From: NORP240 sp046047495
Lineage (GTDB): Bacteria; Pseudomonadota; Gammaproteobacteria; Pseudomonadales; Pseudohongiellaceae
Assembly (NCBI GenBank): GCA_046047495.1
Contig: JBJOHV010000099.1
Location: 1 to 63,948, forward strand
DNA: 63,948 bases
Reading direction: 5' to 3'
Shown here: positions 18,713-26,446 of the stretch, one piece after another
Numbering within the stretch: position 1 is the first letter of the stretch
Layout: each line of letters opens with the position of its first letter
The notes under the pieces: model-generated
The model's input: only the letters and a program-made list of their open reading frames with translations
What the model was told of the DNA's origin: nothing
Databases searched by the model: none
Made by a program: the position numbers and the translations under genes

Positions 18713-19921
18713 ATGATCGCCTTTCTCCGAGCCAGCATTTTCAGCCTCGTCGTCGTGCCCCTGATAGCGGCGGCACAGCAAGCCACCCCCCTCACATCTG
18801 ATGCAGCCTTCGCCGACTGGCTGGCTGAGTTGCGAGCGGAAGCGCGTTCGTTGGGAATCAGCGAGGCCACACTGGCTGCTGCACTGGACAACGTGCAGCT
18901 GGTCGAGCGGGTGCTGGAGCTGGATCGCAGTCAACCTGAGTTCGTGCAGACCTTTACCCGCTACACCAGCCTGCGGATTTCCCAGGCACAAATCGAAAGG
19001 GGTCAGGCCCTGTTGCGGCAGCACGGCCCGTTGCTGGCGGAAGTGCAGCGTCGGTATGGCGTGCAGCCGCACTATCTGGTGTCTTTCTGGGCATTGGAGA
19101 GCAATTACGGGCAGGCCACCGGCGGATTTTCCGTGATCGAGGCGCTGGCCACCCTGGCCTTTGATCCGCGCCGGGCGGATTTTTTCCGCCAGGAATTGCT
19201 CACCGCTTTGCGGGTGATCGATGCGGGCCATATCGCCGCTGAGCGCATGTCCGGTTCCTGGGCCGGCGCCATGGGCCAGTTGCAGTTCATGCCGTCCACC
19301 TTCGACCTCTACGCCGTGGACGGTGATGGAGACGGCAGGATAGACATCTGGAACAGTCTGCCCGACGTATTCCACTCCGCCGGCAATTTTCTGGCGTCAT
19401 CGGGCTGGCGGGGTGACGAGCGCTGGGGAAGGGAGGTTTCGCTGCCGGATAATTTCGATTTCGCCCTGTCCGGTACGGAAGTACGCAAGACGGTCGACGA
19501 GTGGCGTACCCTGGGCATCACACAGGTGGATGGCACGGCACTGCCCAGCGCCCAACTGCAGGCGTCCATCGTGATACCCGCAGGTGCCGATGGTCCCGCA
19601 TTTCTGACGTACAATAATTTCCGCACCACCATGGTGTGGAACCGTTCAATTTTTTATGCCCTGGCTGTGGGCCATCTTGCGGACCGGCTGTCCGGTCTGG
19701 GGCCCATACGGAACATGCCCGTGGACGAGCGGGCGTTGAGCCGGGCCGATGTGCTGGAATTGCAGGACATGTTGCGGGAGGGAGGGTTTTATGGGGGTGC
19801 CGTGGACGGCATCCTGGGCTCCCAGACACGCAACGCCATCCGGGATTATCAGCAAAAAACCGGCATGCCCATGGACGGCTATGCCTCCTATGCAATCCTG
19901 GAATCACTGCGCAACCAGTGA
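18713..19921 (+). CDS. MltB-family lytic murein transglycosylase with peptidoglycan-binding domain
   Basis: A periplasmic enzyme that cleaves the MurNAc-GlcNAc bond of peptidoglycan to form anhydro-muropeptides. Signal peptide at 1-21, SLT_2 catalytic domain at about 30-325 with the catalytic glutamate E129 in FWALESNYG and the MGQLQFMPSTF motif. A C-terminal PG_binding_1 domain (about 340-400) ends in repeats of the LQ..L...GFY.G..DG type. The signal lacks a lipobox cysteine, so unlike E. coli MltB it should be soluble. 402 residues fit the MltB/Slt-B group. The cox15-like gene follows 27 bp downstream and may be co-transcribed. Confidence 0.92.
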   Translation: MIAFLRASIFSLVVVPLIAAAQQATPLTSDAAFADWLAELRAEARSLGISEATLAAALDNVQLVERVLELDRSQPEFVQTFTRYTSLRISQAQIERGQALLRQHGPLLAEVQRRYGVQPHYLVSFWALESNYGQATGGFSVIEALATLAFDPRRADFFRQELLTALRVIDAGHIAAERMSGSWAGAMGQLQFMPSTFDLYAVDGDGDGRIDIWNSLPDVFHSAGNFLASSGWRGDERWGREVSLPDNFDFALSGTEVRKTVDEWRTLGITQVDGTALPSAQLQASIVIPAGADGPAFLTYNNFRTTMVWNRSIFYALAVGHLADRLSGLGPIRNMPVDERALSRADVLELQDMLREGGFYGGAVDGILGSQTRNAIRDYQQKTGMPMDGYASYAILESLRNQ

Positions 19922-19948
19922 TATCCCCTCGGGCTTTCTGAACCTGCC

Positions 19949-20923
19949 ATGACCGATCCATACGCTCCCGCTTTGCTTCGTTTTCGCCGTATCGCCTGGG
20001 TAACCATTGCCGCCGTCTATTTCCTCATCCTGGTAGGGGCCACGGTGCGGGCTTCCGGCGCCGGCATGGGGTGCCCCGACTGGCCCACCTGTTTCGGACG
20101 CTGGGTGCCTCCTACCAGCGAGGCCCAGTTGCCGGCCAATTACCAGGAGATCTATGCCGATCTGGGCTATGCAGATACCCGCTTCAACGTGGTCAAGACC
20201 TGGACCGAGTACATGAACCGCCTGGTGGGCGTCACCATCGGATTTTTGATATTCCTGACGGCGGTGTTCGCCTGGCAGTGCCGTGATCACGATCGCTGGA
20301 TATTTCCGGCATCTTCGGCGGCATTTTTGATGGTGGGATTCCAGGGCTGGCTGGGTGCCAGGGTGGTGGCATCGAATCTGCAGCCGGGCATGATCACCCT
20401 GCATATGCTGATGGCCCTGGCCATCGTGGCGGCCCTGCTGTTTGCCCTGGCCCAGGCGCGTCGCGGCATCATGGCGTCCCAACCTCTGACCGGCATCGAT
20501 TCGCGCTTTGAGAAATGGCTTTATGTGGTGCTGGTGATGACCCTGTTGCAGGTGGCGATGGGTACCCAGGTGCGGGAAATGACCGACCTCATCTCCCGCT
20601 CCCAGGGCGAGGAGTTGCGCTCCCGCTGGATCGAGTTCATGCCCTGGTTTTTCTACGTGCACCGCAGCTTCTCCGCGGTGGTGCTGTTCAGCAATATGTG
20701 GCTGGCCTGGTTGCTGGTGCGATCCATCGGTTGGCAGCACAGCCTGACCCGTTTCACCCTGGCCATGCTGGCGGTCATCGGACTGGCGGTGGTGTCAGGA
20801 GCCACCCTGGGTCATCTGGGCATGCCCGCCCTGGTGCAGCCCACCCACCTGCTGGCGGCTTCGTTGCTGTTCGGCCTGCAGTTTCTGATCTGGATGGGCT
20901 ATCGCCACGCCAGGGCAAGCTGA
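19949..20923 (+). CDS. ctaA: COX15/CtaA-family heme A synthase-like protein
   Basis: An eight-helix inner-membrane protein of the family that oxidises haem O to haem A for cytochrome oxidases. The first loop contains GAGMGCPDWPTCFG, whose cysteine pair is typical, and later helices carry GWLGARVV, a His in ITLHMLMA and HRSFSAVVLF. The second helix reads WTEYMNRLVG where I would expect His before the Arg in most CtaA proteins. No oxidase subunit or ctaB gene adjoins it. 324 residues is within family range. Haem A synthesis is inferred from family membership; the substitution is discussed as a finding. Confidence 0.82.
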   Translation: MTDPYAPALLRFRRIAWVTIAAVYFLILVGATVRASGAGMGCPDWPTCFGRWVPPTSEAQLPANYQEIYADLGYADTRFNVVKTWTEYMNRLVGVTIGFLIFLTAVFAWQCRDHDRWIFPASSAAFLMVGFQGWLGARVVASNLQPGMITLHMLMALAIVAALLFALAQARRGIMASQPLTGIDSRFEKWLYVVLVMTLLQVAMGTQVREMTDLISRSQGEELRSRWIEFMPWFFYVHRSFSAVVLFSNMWLAWLLVRSIGWQHSLTRFTLAMLAVIGLAVVSGATLGHLGMPALVQPTHLLAASLLFGLQFLIWMGYRHARAS

Positions 20924-20927
20924 GGCA

Positions 20928-23066
20928 TCAATGGGCTAGGGGATCCGGCCGCATCTGTATGTGCACCACCAGCGGCTTGTTGCCCATCCCTCCTTCCCGT
21001 AACCACGGTGTGCGGTCGCCGCTGGGTACCCACAGGCCCCTGCCTTTCCAGCCGGCGGACGGGCTGTCGATGCGCCCCTCAAAGCCCTTGGTGTAAAAGC
21101 CCAGGGGATAGGGCACCCGCAGGGTGACGAACTCACCGTCCACAAAGGCGTGCACACCATCCATCAGATTGCCGGTGGCGATGGGCACATCCTCACCCAG
21201 GCCCAGCGTATTGTGCTGATCCACCCAGGTGTAATAGCTGGACTCCACGCTGGCCTCCGGCAGGTCCCCAAATCCGGGTCCCGGCAACCGGTGAAAACTC
21301 CAGCCCTCGGGACAGTGATCGCCGGTTGCCGTGGGTCCGTTGAGGGGGCCACGGCATTTGCCGCGATCGAAGGCGCCCAGGTGGCCGCTGGCCAGGGATA
21401 CCCACACCACACCGTTCTTGTCGATGTCCGCGCCACGGGAACCGAAGCCCGGCAGCGGCACGTTGTAGCGTTCCCCCAGACCGGTGACCGGGTCGAAACG
21501 GACGATGGCACCGGGATAACCGAAGGCATTTGAACCCCATACCGAACCGTCCGCCGGGTTGGGCATGACCGCATAGAAACCCGCATCGACCCGCATGTCC
21601 CGGGCTGGATCCAGCTGCTCACCGGGCTCAGTCCAGGCATCCACCCGGCCATTGCCGTTGGTGTCAAGAATCAGGGGCGACCAGCCCTGGGCCGCAGCCG
21701 CATCGCCGGTTTCCAAAAACAGATTGGTGTCCAGCCAGCCCACCACCGGGCCGCCGCCGCTGGTCCACAGGGTGTTGTTGTCATCGTAGGCAAACTGCAG
21801 ATGATGGGTGCTGAAACAGGTGTCCACGAAGCGGTATTCGCCGGTGGTCAGGTCGTACACCGCCAGGTGACGGCCCGAGCGTTCCAGGGGAAACACGCGG
21901 GCCGAGGGGTGGTCTGAACCCGCCTTGCAGAAATCCGGATTTTGCGGTCCTCGAATTCGGGCGGTGTACCAGACCCGCCCATCCTGATCCAGCATGGGGT
22001 TGTGGGCATTGGCGCGGGAGTTCCATATCACCTCGTCGCCCCAATAGGGTGAGGGGGCATTGACCGGCGTCTCTCCGGTACTGGGCGTGTCCGGGTCCCG
22101 CACAGGTGCCAGGATGACGTCGCTGCTGTCGCTCAGGGGGTATAGCACGGGAAATTCATCGGTGCTCAGTTCCGGCGCCCCGAACAGGGGGCCATAGGCA
22201 TTGACCGTGGGGTCGCGCCGGTCGGTGCCGGAGAGATCATGCATGTAGGCCTTTGGATTGGACCAGTCGCGCACCGTGATGACCGCATTGCGGGCCAGGC
22301 CGGTGGGGCGTTCCGGCTGGCTGGCCGGAATTTCCCCGGCAGCCACCCGTCGGGTCCAGTCGGCCAGGTAGGGGATGGGAATTCCCTGCAGCAGACCGGT
22401 CAACTGGTTGACCATGCCGGCACCGGCCTGGCCGGAGGAGACCCGGCGCAGCCAGGCCTGCTCGTGGGATTCGAATTCACCAAGACTGGCGGGCAGGGTA
22501 CGGGTCGCGGCGTTGCCGAGCTGGTGGCAGCCTATACAACCCATATTTTTCATCCAGGTCAGGTAGGCGTTGAGGCCGCCCTCGAGGTTGGTCAGCTGGG
22601 CCGCTTCCGGCAGATCCATCATGGCGTACCAGTAGGCGGCAGGATAGATCTGTGCTGCTTCCACAGCAGAGGCGGCAGCGCTTACTGCTATATCCAGCAG
22701 ATTGCCCGGACGGGCCGACGAACGGGGTGAGTCCGCCAACCCATAACCCCTGACCCAGACCCGGTACTGGGCTTCCGGCAGATCCGGCAGCAGGTAACGT
22801 CCCTGGTCGTCGGTCACCACGATGCGGGCATAGAACGTATCGTATTCATCGGTCTCGGCAATCACCCAGACGCCGGCTTCCGGGCCCTGATTGCCGGTGA
22901 CCACTCCGGCTATGTCATTGCTGTCGATGACCAGTGCCGCAGCCTCTTCGACTGGCGCTTCCTGCGTCGATTCGGCAGGCACCGGACCGGCGCTGTCGCC
23001 GCAACCGGTCAATGCCAGGGTGAGCAATACCAGTAGGTAGGACGATTTCATGTGATGGACGCGCAT
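20928..23066 (-). CDS. large lipoprotein with CarboxypepD_reg domain, CxxCH haem site and beta-propeller
   Basis: A 712-residue exported lipoprotein with a lipobox ending in C22 (LALTGC). A carboxypeptidase regulatory-like beta-sandwich lies at about 52-115 and a c-type haem motif CIGCH at 177-181 (C177, C180, H181). The long C-terminal region (about 330-690) has propeller-like repeats such as DKNGVVWVSLASGHLGAFD, recalling virginiamycin B lyase-type propellers. It is therefore likely a surface or periplasmic mono-haem redox protein; the substrate is unknown. The start at 23066 has GGAG six bases upstream. The longer open frame reaching 23558 is antisense to the AraC gene. It is divergent from that regulator gene, across about 160 bp. 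Confidence 0.78.
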   Translation of the reverse strand: MRVHHMKSSYLLVLLTLALTGCGDSAGPVPAESTQEAPVEEAAALVIDSNDIAGVVTGNQGPEAGVWVIAETDEYDTFYARIVVTDDQGRYLLPDLPEAQYRVWVRGYGLADSPRSSARPGNLLDIAVSAAASAVEAAQIYPAAYWYAMMDLPEAAQLTNLEGGLNAYLTWMKNMGCIGCHQLGNAATRTLPASLGEFESHEQAWLRRVSSGQAGAGMVNQLTGLLQGIPIPYLADWTRRVAAGEIPASQPERPTGLARNAVITVRDWSNPKAYMHDLSGTDRRDPTVNAYGPLFGAPELSTDEFPVLYPLSDSSDVILAPVRDPDTPSTGETPVNAPSPYWGDEVIWNSRANAHNPMLDQDGRVWYTARIRGPQNPDFCKAGSDHPSARVFPLERSGRHLAVYDLTTGEYRFVDTCFSTHHLQFAYDDNNTLWTSGGGPVVGWLDTNLFLETGDAAAAQGWSPLILDTNGNGRVDAWTEPGEQLDPARDMRVDAGFYAVMPNPADGSVWGSNAFGYPGAIVRFDPVTGLGERYNVPLPGFGSRGADIDKNGVVWVSLASGHLGAFDRGKCRGPLNGPTATGDHCPEGWSFHRLPGPGFGDLPEASVESSYYTWVDQHNTLGLGEDVPIATGNLMDGVHAFVDGEFVTLRVPYPLGFYTKGFEGRIDSPSAGWKGRGLWVPSGDRTPWLREGGMGNKPLVVHIQMRPDPLAH

Positions 23067-23228
23067 GGGCAACTCCAGCCGGAAAAAGAGGAACCTGCAG
23101 CCGCCCGGATCAGGGCGGCGATGAGTGAAATCCCCTGGTACCTTACCCCAGGGGTTCCTCGGCAGGCAATGACGGGGCTCGAGTCCTAATCCGCCCACGA
23201 CGAGACTGGCGGTTTTGAATTTGCCGGT

Positions 23229-24377
23229 GTGATCGGCTATTGTGGTCGCCAGCTTTGCCACCCGGATGTTGCTGTGCCAAACCCTCAGTTGCTGTTTGCC
23301 GCCCAATTGGTTTCCATGTTGTCGGTCATCTTGCTGGCCATTGGATACCTCAAGGCCGAGCCCAAGGCCAGCAGCGCCCGCACTTTCGCCCTCATGGTGG
23401 TGTTCGTTGTGTTCTATCTGCTCAACGGCATGACCGCTTCCCACATCGACGCCAATTTCCGTCTCGATATTCGTGGTCTCGATTTCTTTTTTACCGTGGG
23501 CTCGACCGCCATTCCGGGTTTGTTCATGGTGTATTGCTTCCTGGTGTTCCAGGAGCAACGGACTTTTCCACGCATCCTGGCCGGGTTGTTTGCCGTACAG
23601 CTGTGCCTGGAGTCCATATTCTTTTTGTTTGGTCTGGATGCGGTCGCCAATGGGAGTGGCGGCCTGGCCGCCCTGGTGGGTCTGGTCAGTCTGAGTACTG
23701 ACATCATGCAGCTGGGTTTTGCCGGCGCCGCAGTGTACTGGACCCTCAAGGGGTGGCGCTCAGATCTGGTGGAAGACCGGCGGGCCTGGCGCTGGATGGT
23801 CATCAGTGTGCAGGGTGGGCTGATCTTCATGGTGGCGCTGCTGGAGAATTTCCTGCTTCCCTTGGGTTCGGTCAACGACGCCCAGGCTCAGGCCGCCATC
23901 GTCTATACCATCGCCATTCTTGCTCTGGGCATGGTGGTGGTGACCATGCAGTTCGACTACCTGTCCCTCAGCAATGTCATCCGCAAGGTGGTCGAATTGC
24001 GTGAGGAACCAGAGCCGGAGGAATCCGCCAAGTTCGACATCAACCGCTTCAATCATTCGTTCCGGGACGCCAAGCTGTATCGCGAGGCCGGGCTCACCAT
24101 CGCCAGCCTGGCCGGCAAGCTAGGGGTTCCCGAATACCGCCTGCGGGCGTTCATTCACAAGACCCTGGGGTTCCGCAACTTCAATGCCATGCTGCACAAG
24201 TACCGGATCGAGGATGCCTGCCAGGCACTGGCGGATCCCAAGAATGCCTCTGTACCGGTTCTCACCATAGCCCTGACGGTGGGGTATCAGTCCATTACGC
24301 CATTCAACAATGCATTTCGGGAAATCATGGGCATGACACCATCCGAATACCGCAAGAAGAGCCACAACGGCGGCTGA
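23229..24377 (+). CDS. AraC-family regulator with N-terminal membrane domain
   Basis: A membrane-anchored transcription factor. About seven hydrophobic segments occupy residues 15-255. A C-terminal AraC/HTH_18 DNA-binding domain (about 285-380) shows both helix-turn-helix units, the second as ALTVGYQSITPFNNAFREIMGMTPSEYR. No conventional ligand domain is present, so it may sense through the membrane. It is divergent from the haem lipoprotein gene and lies about 270 bp upstream of the DUF6644-like operon, either of which could be its target (inference). The GTG at 23229 is the longest start; GTG 23274 or ATG 23316 are alternatives, none with a good ribosome site. Confidence 0.85.
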   Translation: MIGYCGRQLCHPDVAVPNPQLLFAAQLVSMLSVILLAIGYLKAEPKASSARTFALMVVFVVFYLLNGMTASHIDANFRLDIRGLDFFFTVGSTAIPGLFMVYCFLVFQEQRTFPRILAGLFAVQLCLESIFFLFGLDAVANGSGGLAALVGLVSLSTDIMQLGFAGAAVYWTLKGWRSDLVEDRRAWRWMVISVQGGLIFMVALLENFLLPLGSVNDAQAQAAIVYTIAILALGMVVVTMQFDYLSLSNVIRKVVELREEPEPEESAKFDINRFNHSFRDAKLYREAGLTIASLAGKLGVPEYRLRAFIHKTLGFRNFNAMLHKYRIEDACQALADPKNASVPVLTIALTVGYQSITPFNNAFREIMGMTPSEYRKKSHNGG

Positions 24378-24645
24378 TCCCGGGGGGCGGGGCGGCGACG
24401 CTCCGGGTAGCCGCAGACAGGTGGATTTGCGGGCACGGACTGGGGTATCCTCACCCCGGTCGGTCGGGGTGCCAGGGTAGTCGGGCACCCTCACAGGAGT
24501 TTGATCGATCGCAAGGTTCGGCCCATAAATACTGCTATGGTTGGCCGGATCATGCAGTGCATCAAGCGCTGCAACATGGGGCCGCTGCGGAACAACAATA
24601 AGCAACTCCGCTGCCCAGATACCACTGTTTCGGGGGACACCACGG

Positions 24646-25215
24646 GTGAACGAGCTTCTTTATAATATGGCCGTCTGGCTGAATGGTTTGGAATCCAGCA
24701 CCAATCTGCACGAATCCTATTACATGTACAACTGGGTGGAATCCACCCATGTACTTACCCTAATGGTCTGCCTGGGCATGCTGTTCATCATCGACCTGCG
24801 TATGCTGGGCTTCGTCCTGCCGGACGTATCCGCAGCCAAGATTGCAGAGCGCCTGAACATTCCCATGCTGGTGGGTTTCAGCATCATGTTCATCACCGGC
24901 ATCCTGCTGTTTTATGCCGTGCCGGTGCGCAGTACCCAAAGCATCTGGCTGCGCATCAAGCTGGTCATCATGGTGACGGCAGGCATCAATGCCTGGTTGT
25001 TCCACAAACGCATGAAGGAGTCCGCGTCCAGCTGGGAAAATGACCGGGTGGCGCCCAGGGCCATCCGCCTGGGGGCAATCTATTCCCTGGCTGCCTGGAG
25101 CATCATCGTCATCTGCGGCCGCTTCATCGCCTATGACTGGTTCGACTGCGAGTACGACCAGGGAGCATTCATCAGCTTCGTCGCCGGTTGCGTCGACGGT
25201 CAAACCCATTTCTGA
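24646..25215 (+). CDS. DUF6644-like polytopic membrane protein (first of a pair)
   Basis: A 189-residue membrane protein with about five helices. The opening helix carries VESTHVLTLMVCLGMLF followed by IDLRMLGF. The next gene repeats this layout (VEAFH...ITDGRLLGL), so the two are paralogues. A conserved His and the acidic/Arg pair inside the membrane suggest a cofactor or quinone site, but this is unproved. The start GTG at 24646 has a GGGGGA tract about nine bases upstream; ATG 24667 is possible. It is the first gene of a three-gene set with 19-bp and 4-bp gaps. Confidence 0.72.
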   Translation: MNELLYNMAVWLNGLESSTNLHESYYMYNWVESTHVLTLMVCLGMLFIIDLRMLGFVLPDVSAAKIAERLNIPMLVGFSIMFITGILLFYAVPVRSTQSIWLRIKLVIMVTAGINAWLFHKRMKESASSWENDRVAPRAIRLGAIYSLAAWSIIVICGRFIAYDWFDCEYDQGAFISFVAGCVDGQTHF

Positions 25216-25234
25216 CGGATTCGAGGAGACTGCC

Positions 25235-25819
25235 ATGCCTACTGCCATCCTGGGTCCCTATACCAGAACCATCGTTACCGCCGCCCTGCTGGTATTGTTG
25301 CTGGGTTTCAGCGTGTCAGGCCTGCGGGTCGACATATGGACCAATCTGCTGCCATTCTTTGAATGGATGGAAACCACCTGGTTCGGCGTCATCGGCAAGA
25401 CCTGGGGCGCCGCTTTCGCCGTGGTGGAAGCGTTCCACCTGTTGGCCATGGCCCTGCTGGGCGGTTCCGTCATCATCACCGATGGCCGCCTGCTGGGGCT
25501 GATGTTGACCGATGTGCCGGCGCGCACGGTGGTCGACCGCGCCATGAAGACATTCAATCTGGCCCTGGCCGTGGTGCTGTTCACCGGCGTGTTCATGGCC
25601 TGTGGTGTGGCCACCAAGATTTACTACCTGCCGGTGTACTGGTACAAGATGCTGGCATTGGCATTCGGCATTCTGTTCGTCTATTTCGTGAAACAGCCGT
25701 TGCTCAAGAACGACATCAGCAAGATCAACCCGTGGGTTCTGCGCGGGGTGGCCGTTTCTTCCGTTATGATCTGGTTCACGGTGGCTGCCACCGGCCGCTG
25801 GATCGGCTTTTCAGGATAA
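25235..25819 (+). CDS. DUF6644-like polytopic membrane protein (second of a pair)
   Basis: A 194-residue protein with about five to six membrane segments. It shares with its upstream neighbour the VE(S/A)xH helix start and the DxRxLG turn, then extends into a YYLPVYWYKMLALA helix. AGGAG seven bases before the ATG at 25235 fixes the start. The paired arrangement suggests a heterodimer. Function unknown. It is followed four bases later by a gene for a 50-residue single-span protein. Confidence 0.75.
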   Translation: MPTAILGPYTRTIVTAALLVLLLGFSVSGLRVDIWTNLLPFFEWMETTWFGVIGKTWGAAFAVVEAFHLLAMALLGGSVIITDGRLLGLMLTDVPARTVVDRAMKTFNLALAVVLFTGVFMACGVATKIYYLPVYWYKMLALAFGILFVYFVKQPLLKNDISKINPWVLRGVAVSSVMIWFTVAATGRWIGFSG

Positions 25820-25823
25820 TCCC

Positions 25824-25976
25824 ATGAGCGAAGAAAACTCTCCCGATAACAACTTGAAGGATCTGCAGAGTGCGGCCCTGACAGCCTCTGCGACGGTGAT
25901 CGTATTTTTTGTCGTGTACTGGGCCATACAGTTCAGTTCCGCCTACTCCCTGCTGTCCATGGCATACGACTGGTGA
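25824..25976 (+). CDS. 50-residue single-span membrane protein in the DUF6644-like operon
   Basis: A short gene starting at ATG 25824, four bases after the stop of the preceding gene, and ending TGA at 25976. The product begins with an acidic hydrophilic stretch (MSEENSPDNNLKDLQ) and has one hydrophobic helix at about 17-35 (TASATVIVFFVVYWAI). It ends SMAYDW. The preceding stop region contains GGATAA shortly before the ATG as a weak ribosome site. Spacing and composition argue for a real small subunit or assembly partner of the two polytopic proteins. Confidence 0.7.
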   Translation: MSEENSPDNNLKDLQSAALTASATVIVFFVVYWAIQFSSAYSLLSMAYDW

Positions 25977-25995
25977 CGACCGGCTTGCCGCCGGT

Positions 25996-26378
25996 TTAGA
26001 ACTCGAACTCCAGCAACAGGCGCAGGGTGGTTGACGGCGTGGTGTCATTGAGAGGCCACAGGATGCCGGGTTGGGCGGCTGGCCTCGAACATGAGCCCCC
26101 AGTCGGCCCACATCCGACACTGCCATCCCTGCGCCCAACCGCTGCATAAGCACCCCGTCCTCCAGTGCGCTGTCGTCATGCTGAAACACCGAATGCATCT
26201 CCAGGTCCTGGCGTGCCGGTTCGTCGGAGCCATTGAGTTGGAAGTTCAGCCGTGGCGCGCCAAGGCTGGCTGCGGCAGGTGCAGGCTGGGTCGATGACTC
26301 CAGACTGCCGAGGTCTGAGAGGGTTGCAGCGTGATTGGGCAGCAGAGACAACATAAGACATTCCGGATCCACTTTCAT
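25996..26378 (-). pseudogene. decayed remnant of an outer-membrane beta-barrel gene
   Basis: On the minus strand one frame from ATG 26378 reads like a barrel fragment (LNFQLNGSDEPARQ, MQRLGAGMAVSDVG). Around 26119 the sense continues in a second frame (ADWGLMFEASRP), and from about 26080 in a third that ends STTLRLLLEFEF with stop at 25996-25998. That end is a classic outer-membrane C-terminal strand with terminal Phe. Two frame changes in some 50 bases and no intact N-terminus with signal peptide indicate a degraded gene, though sequencing errors could mimic this. Confidence 0.38.
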
Positions 26379-26446
26379 TGGTGGTCACTATAGGAATGTT
26401 TTCTTAAAGGAGACTTAAGCTGGTCGTCCCTGAGCTGCGAAACCCG

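Noticed and set aside
23067..23228. Possible tRNA-like element: a GGCTCGAGTCC stretch near 23177 in the divergent intergenic region
   Set aside because: The T-loop lacks the TTC core, and no acceptor or anticodon stem could be drawn on either strand.
20928..23558. 876-residue open frame on the minus strand
   Set aside because: The part upstream of 23066 is antisense to the AraC gene and lacks coding sense; the lipobox and ribosome site fix the start at 23066.
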